DNA of 64,000 nucleotides, taken from positions 62,001-126,000 of the forward strand of contig NZ_JASIRT010000013.1 of NCBI RefSeq assembly GCF_030063475.1, read 5' to 3'. Position numbers and translations under genes: made by a program. Below are positions 63,811 to 64,000 of this stretch, piece by piece. The notes beneath the pieces are model-generated. The model had not been told where the DNA came from and did no database searches. It saw only the letters and a list, made by a program, of their open reading frames with translations. Each line of letters starts with the position of its first letter. Position 1 is the first letter of the stretch. Origin of the DNA: Roseomonas sp. E05 (GTDB taxonomy: Bacteria > Pseudomonadota > Alphaproteobacteria > Acetobacterales > Acetobacteraceae).

Positions 63811-63860
63811 CAGAAAAAAGATGGGGGTCCGGGGGAATTCCTTCCCCCGGACTTTCTTTT
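63811..63860. repeat. Repeated bidirectional-terminator element, copy 3
   Basis: CAGAAAAAAGATGGGGGTCC, GGGGGAATTCCTTCCCCC, GGACTTTCTTTT. The stem GTCCGGGGGAA/TTCCCCCGGAC has loop TTCC, a T run on the right and an A6 run on the left. Between the convergent binding-protein gene and the last gene. Its first 40 bases equal copy 2. Confidence 0.88.
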
Positions 63861-63877
63861 TGCGCCGGCACTCTTTC

Positions 63878-64000
63878 TTACGCGGGCACCGGCACGCGCT
63901 GCGCCAAGGGGTCGAGCAATGCCTCGATGGAGACCGGCTCCTCCCATTCCAGCTTCACGCTCAGCACCGTCACGCGATTGCGGAAGGCGGGGGGAATGCG
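63878..64000 (-). CDS. Unidentified protein, C-terminal end (partial)
   Basis: The last 40 residues of a minus-strand gene running off the right edge, with stop TAA at 63878-63880. Reading IPPAFRNRVTVLSVKLEWEE, then PVSIEALLDPLAQRVPVPA. Codon use is gene-like. Too little is visible to name a family. Confidence 0.6.
   Translation of the reverse strand, partial: RIPPAFRNRVTVLSVKLEWEEPVSIEALLDPLAQRVPVPA

Overview
The window is a very GC-rich, densely coded bacterial chromosome segment with strong G/C preference at third codon positions. A GcrA cell-cycle regulator, an aa3-type cytochrome oxidase operon with CoxF and Cox11/CtaG, a Rhodobacter-type phosphatidylethanolamine methyltransferase, tripartite tricarboxylate (Tct) transporter genes and two AbgB-like M20 hydrolases together point to an alphaproteobacterium. 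I infer a Roseomonas-like Acetobacteraceae; this comes from gene content, not from a marker-gene comparison. I see no prophage, insertion sequence, CRISPR array or clear genomic island: this is ordinary core and accessory chromosome.

Layout. 1-6.6 kb: the end of opgG and all of opgH (periplasmic glucans), a small flagellar-rod-like orphan, an AbgB-like hydrolase, DUF1491, a cytochrome b561 and a DUF429 protein. 6.7-11.5 kb: a ketopantoate-reductase-like gene and an M20 amidohydrolase diverge from tctB-tctA, which lack a visible tctC. 11.5-17.6 kb: manC/algA-type GDP-mannose enzyme, gluQ, an esterase, an HNH nuclease, dsbB-cysE, a GST and tRNA-Leu(CAA). 17.6-22.5 kb: a three-gene MotA/MotB-like envelope operon, an inositol monophosphatase and efp. 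22.6-26.6 kb: DUF445 and a zinc-uptake operon (Zur box, micro-ORF, znuC, znuB). 26.6-31.4 kb: a c-di-GMP protein (EAL plus degenerate GGDEF), ExoD, RidA and dctA. 31.6-40.3 kb: sugar-nucleotide epimerase, DegT aminotransferase, an FAD protein, a GT-C-like membrane protein, an ABC exporter and an acetamidase/formamidase.

40.4-48.5 kb: gcrA, the phosphonate-type transporter phnCDEE, two regulators or small exporters, a SIMPL protein, and a DUF1003 protein preceded by a folded-looking leader. 48.6-50.7 kb: a DMT exporter, pmtA and an ArsR regulator. 51-58.6 kb: coxB-coxA-ctaB-coxF-ctaG-coxC-surf1 followed by an M32 carboxypeptidase. 58.7-64 kb: an HxlR-MATE efflux pair behind two palindromic operators, a second AbgB-like hydrolase with an oligopeptide-type binding protein, and the end of an unidentified gene.

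The most notable non-gene structure is a roughly 45-bp element, nearly identical in three copies, each in a gap between convergent genes. It is built like a bidirectional terminator. The best candidate for a poorly described system is the MotA/MotB-like operon with a long periplasmic coiled coil. Other points worth checking are the Zur-box micro-ORF, the paired HxlR operators and the DUF1003 leader.
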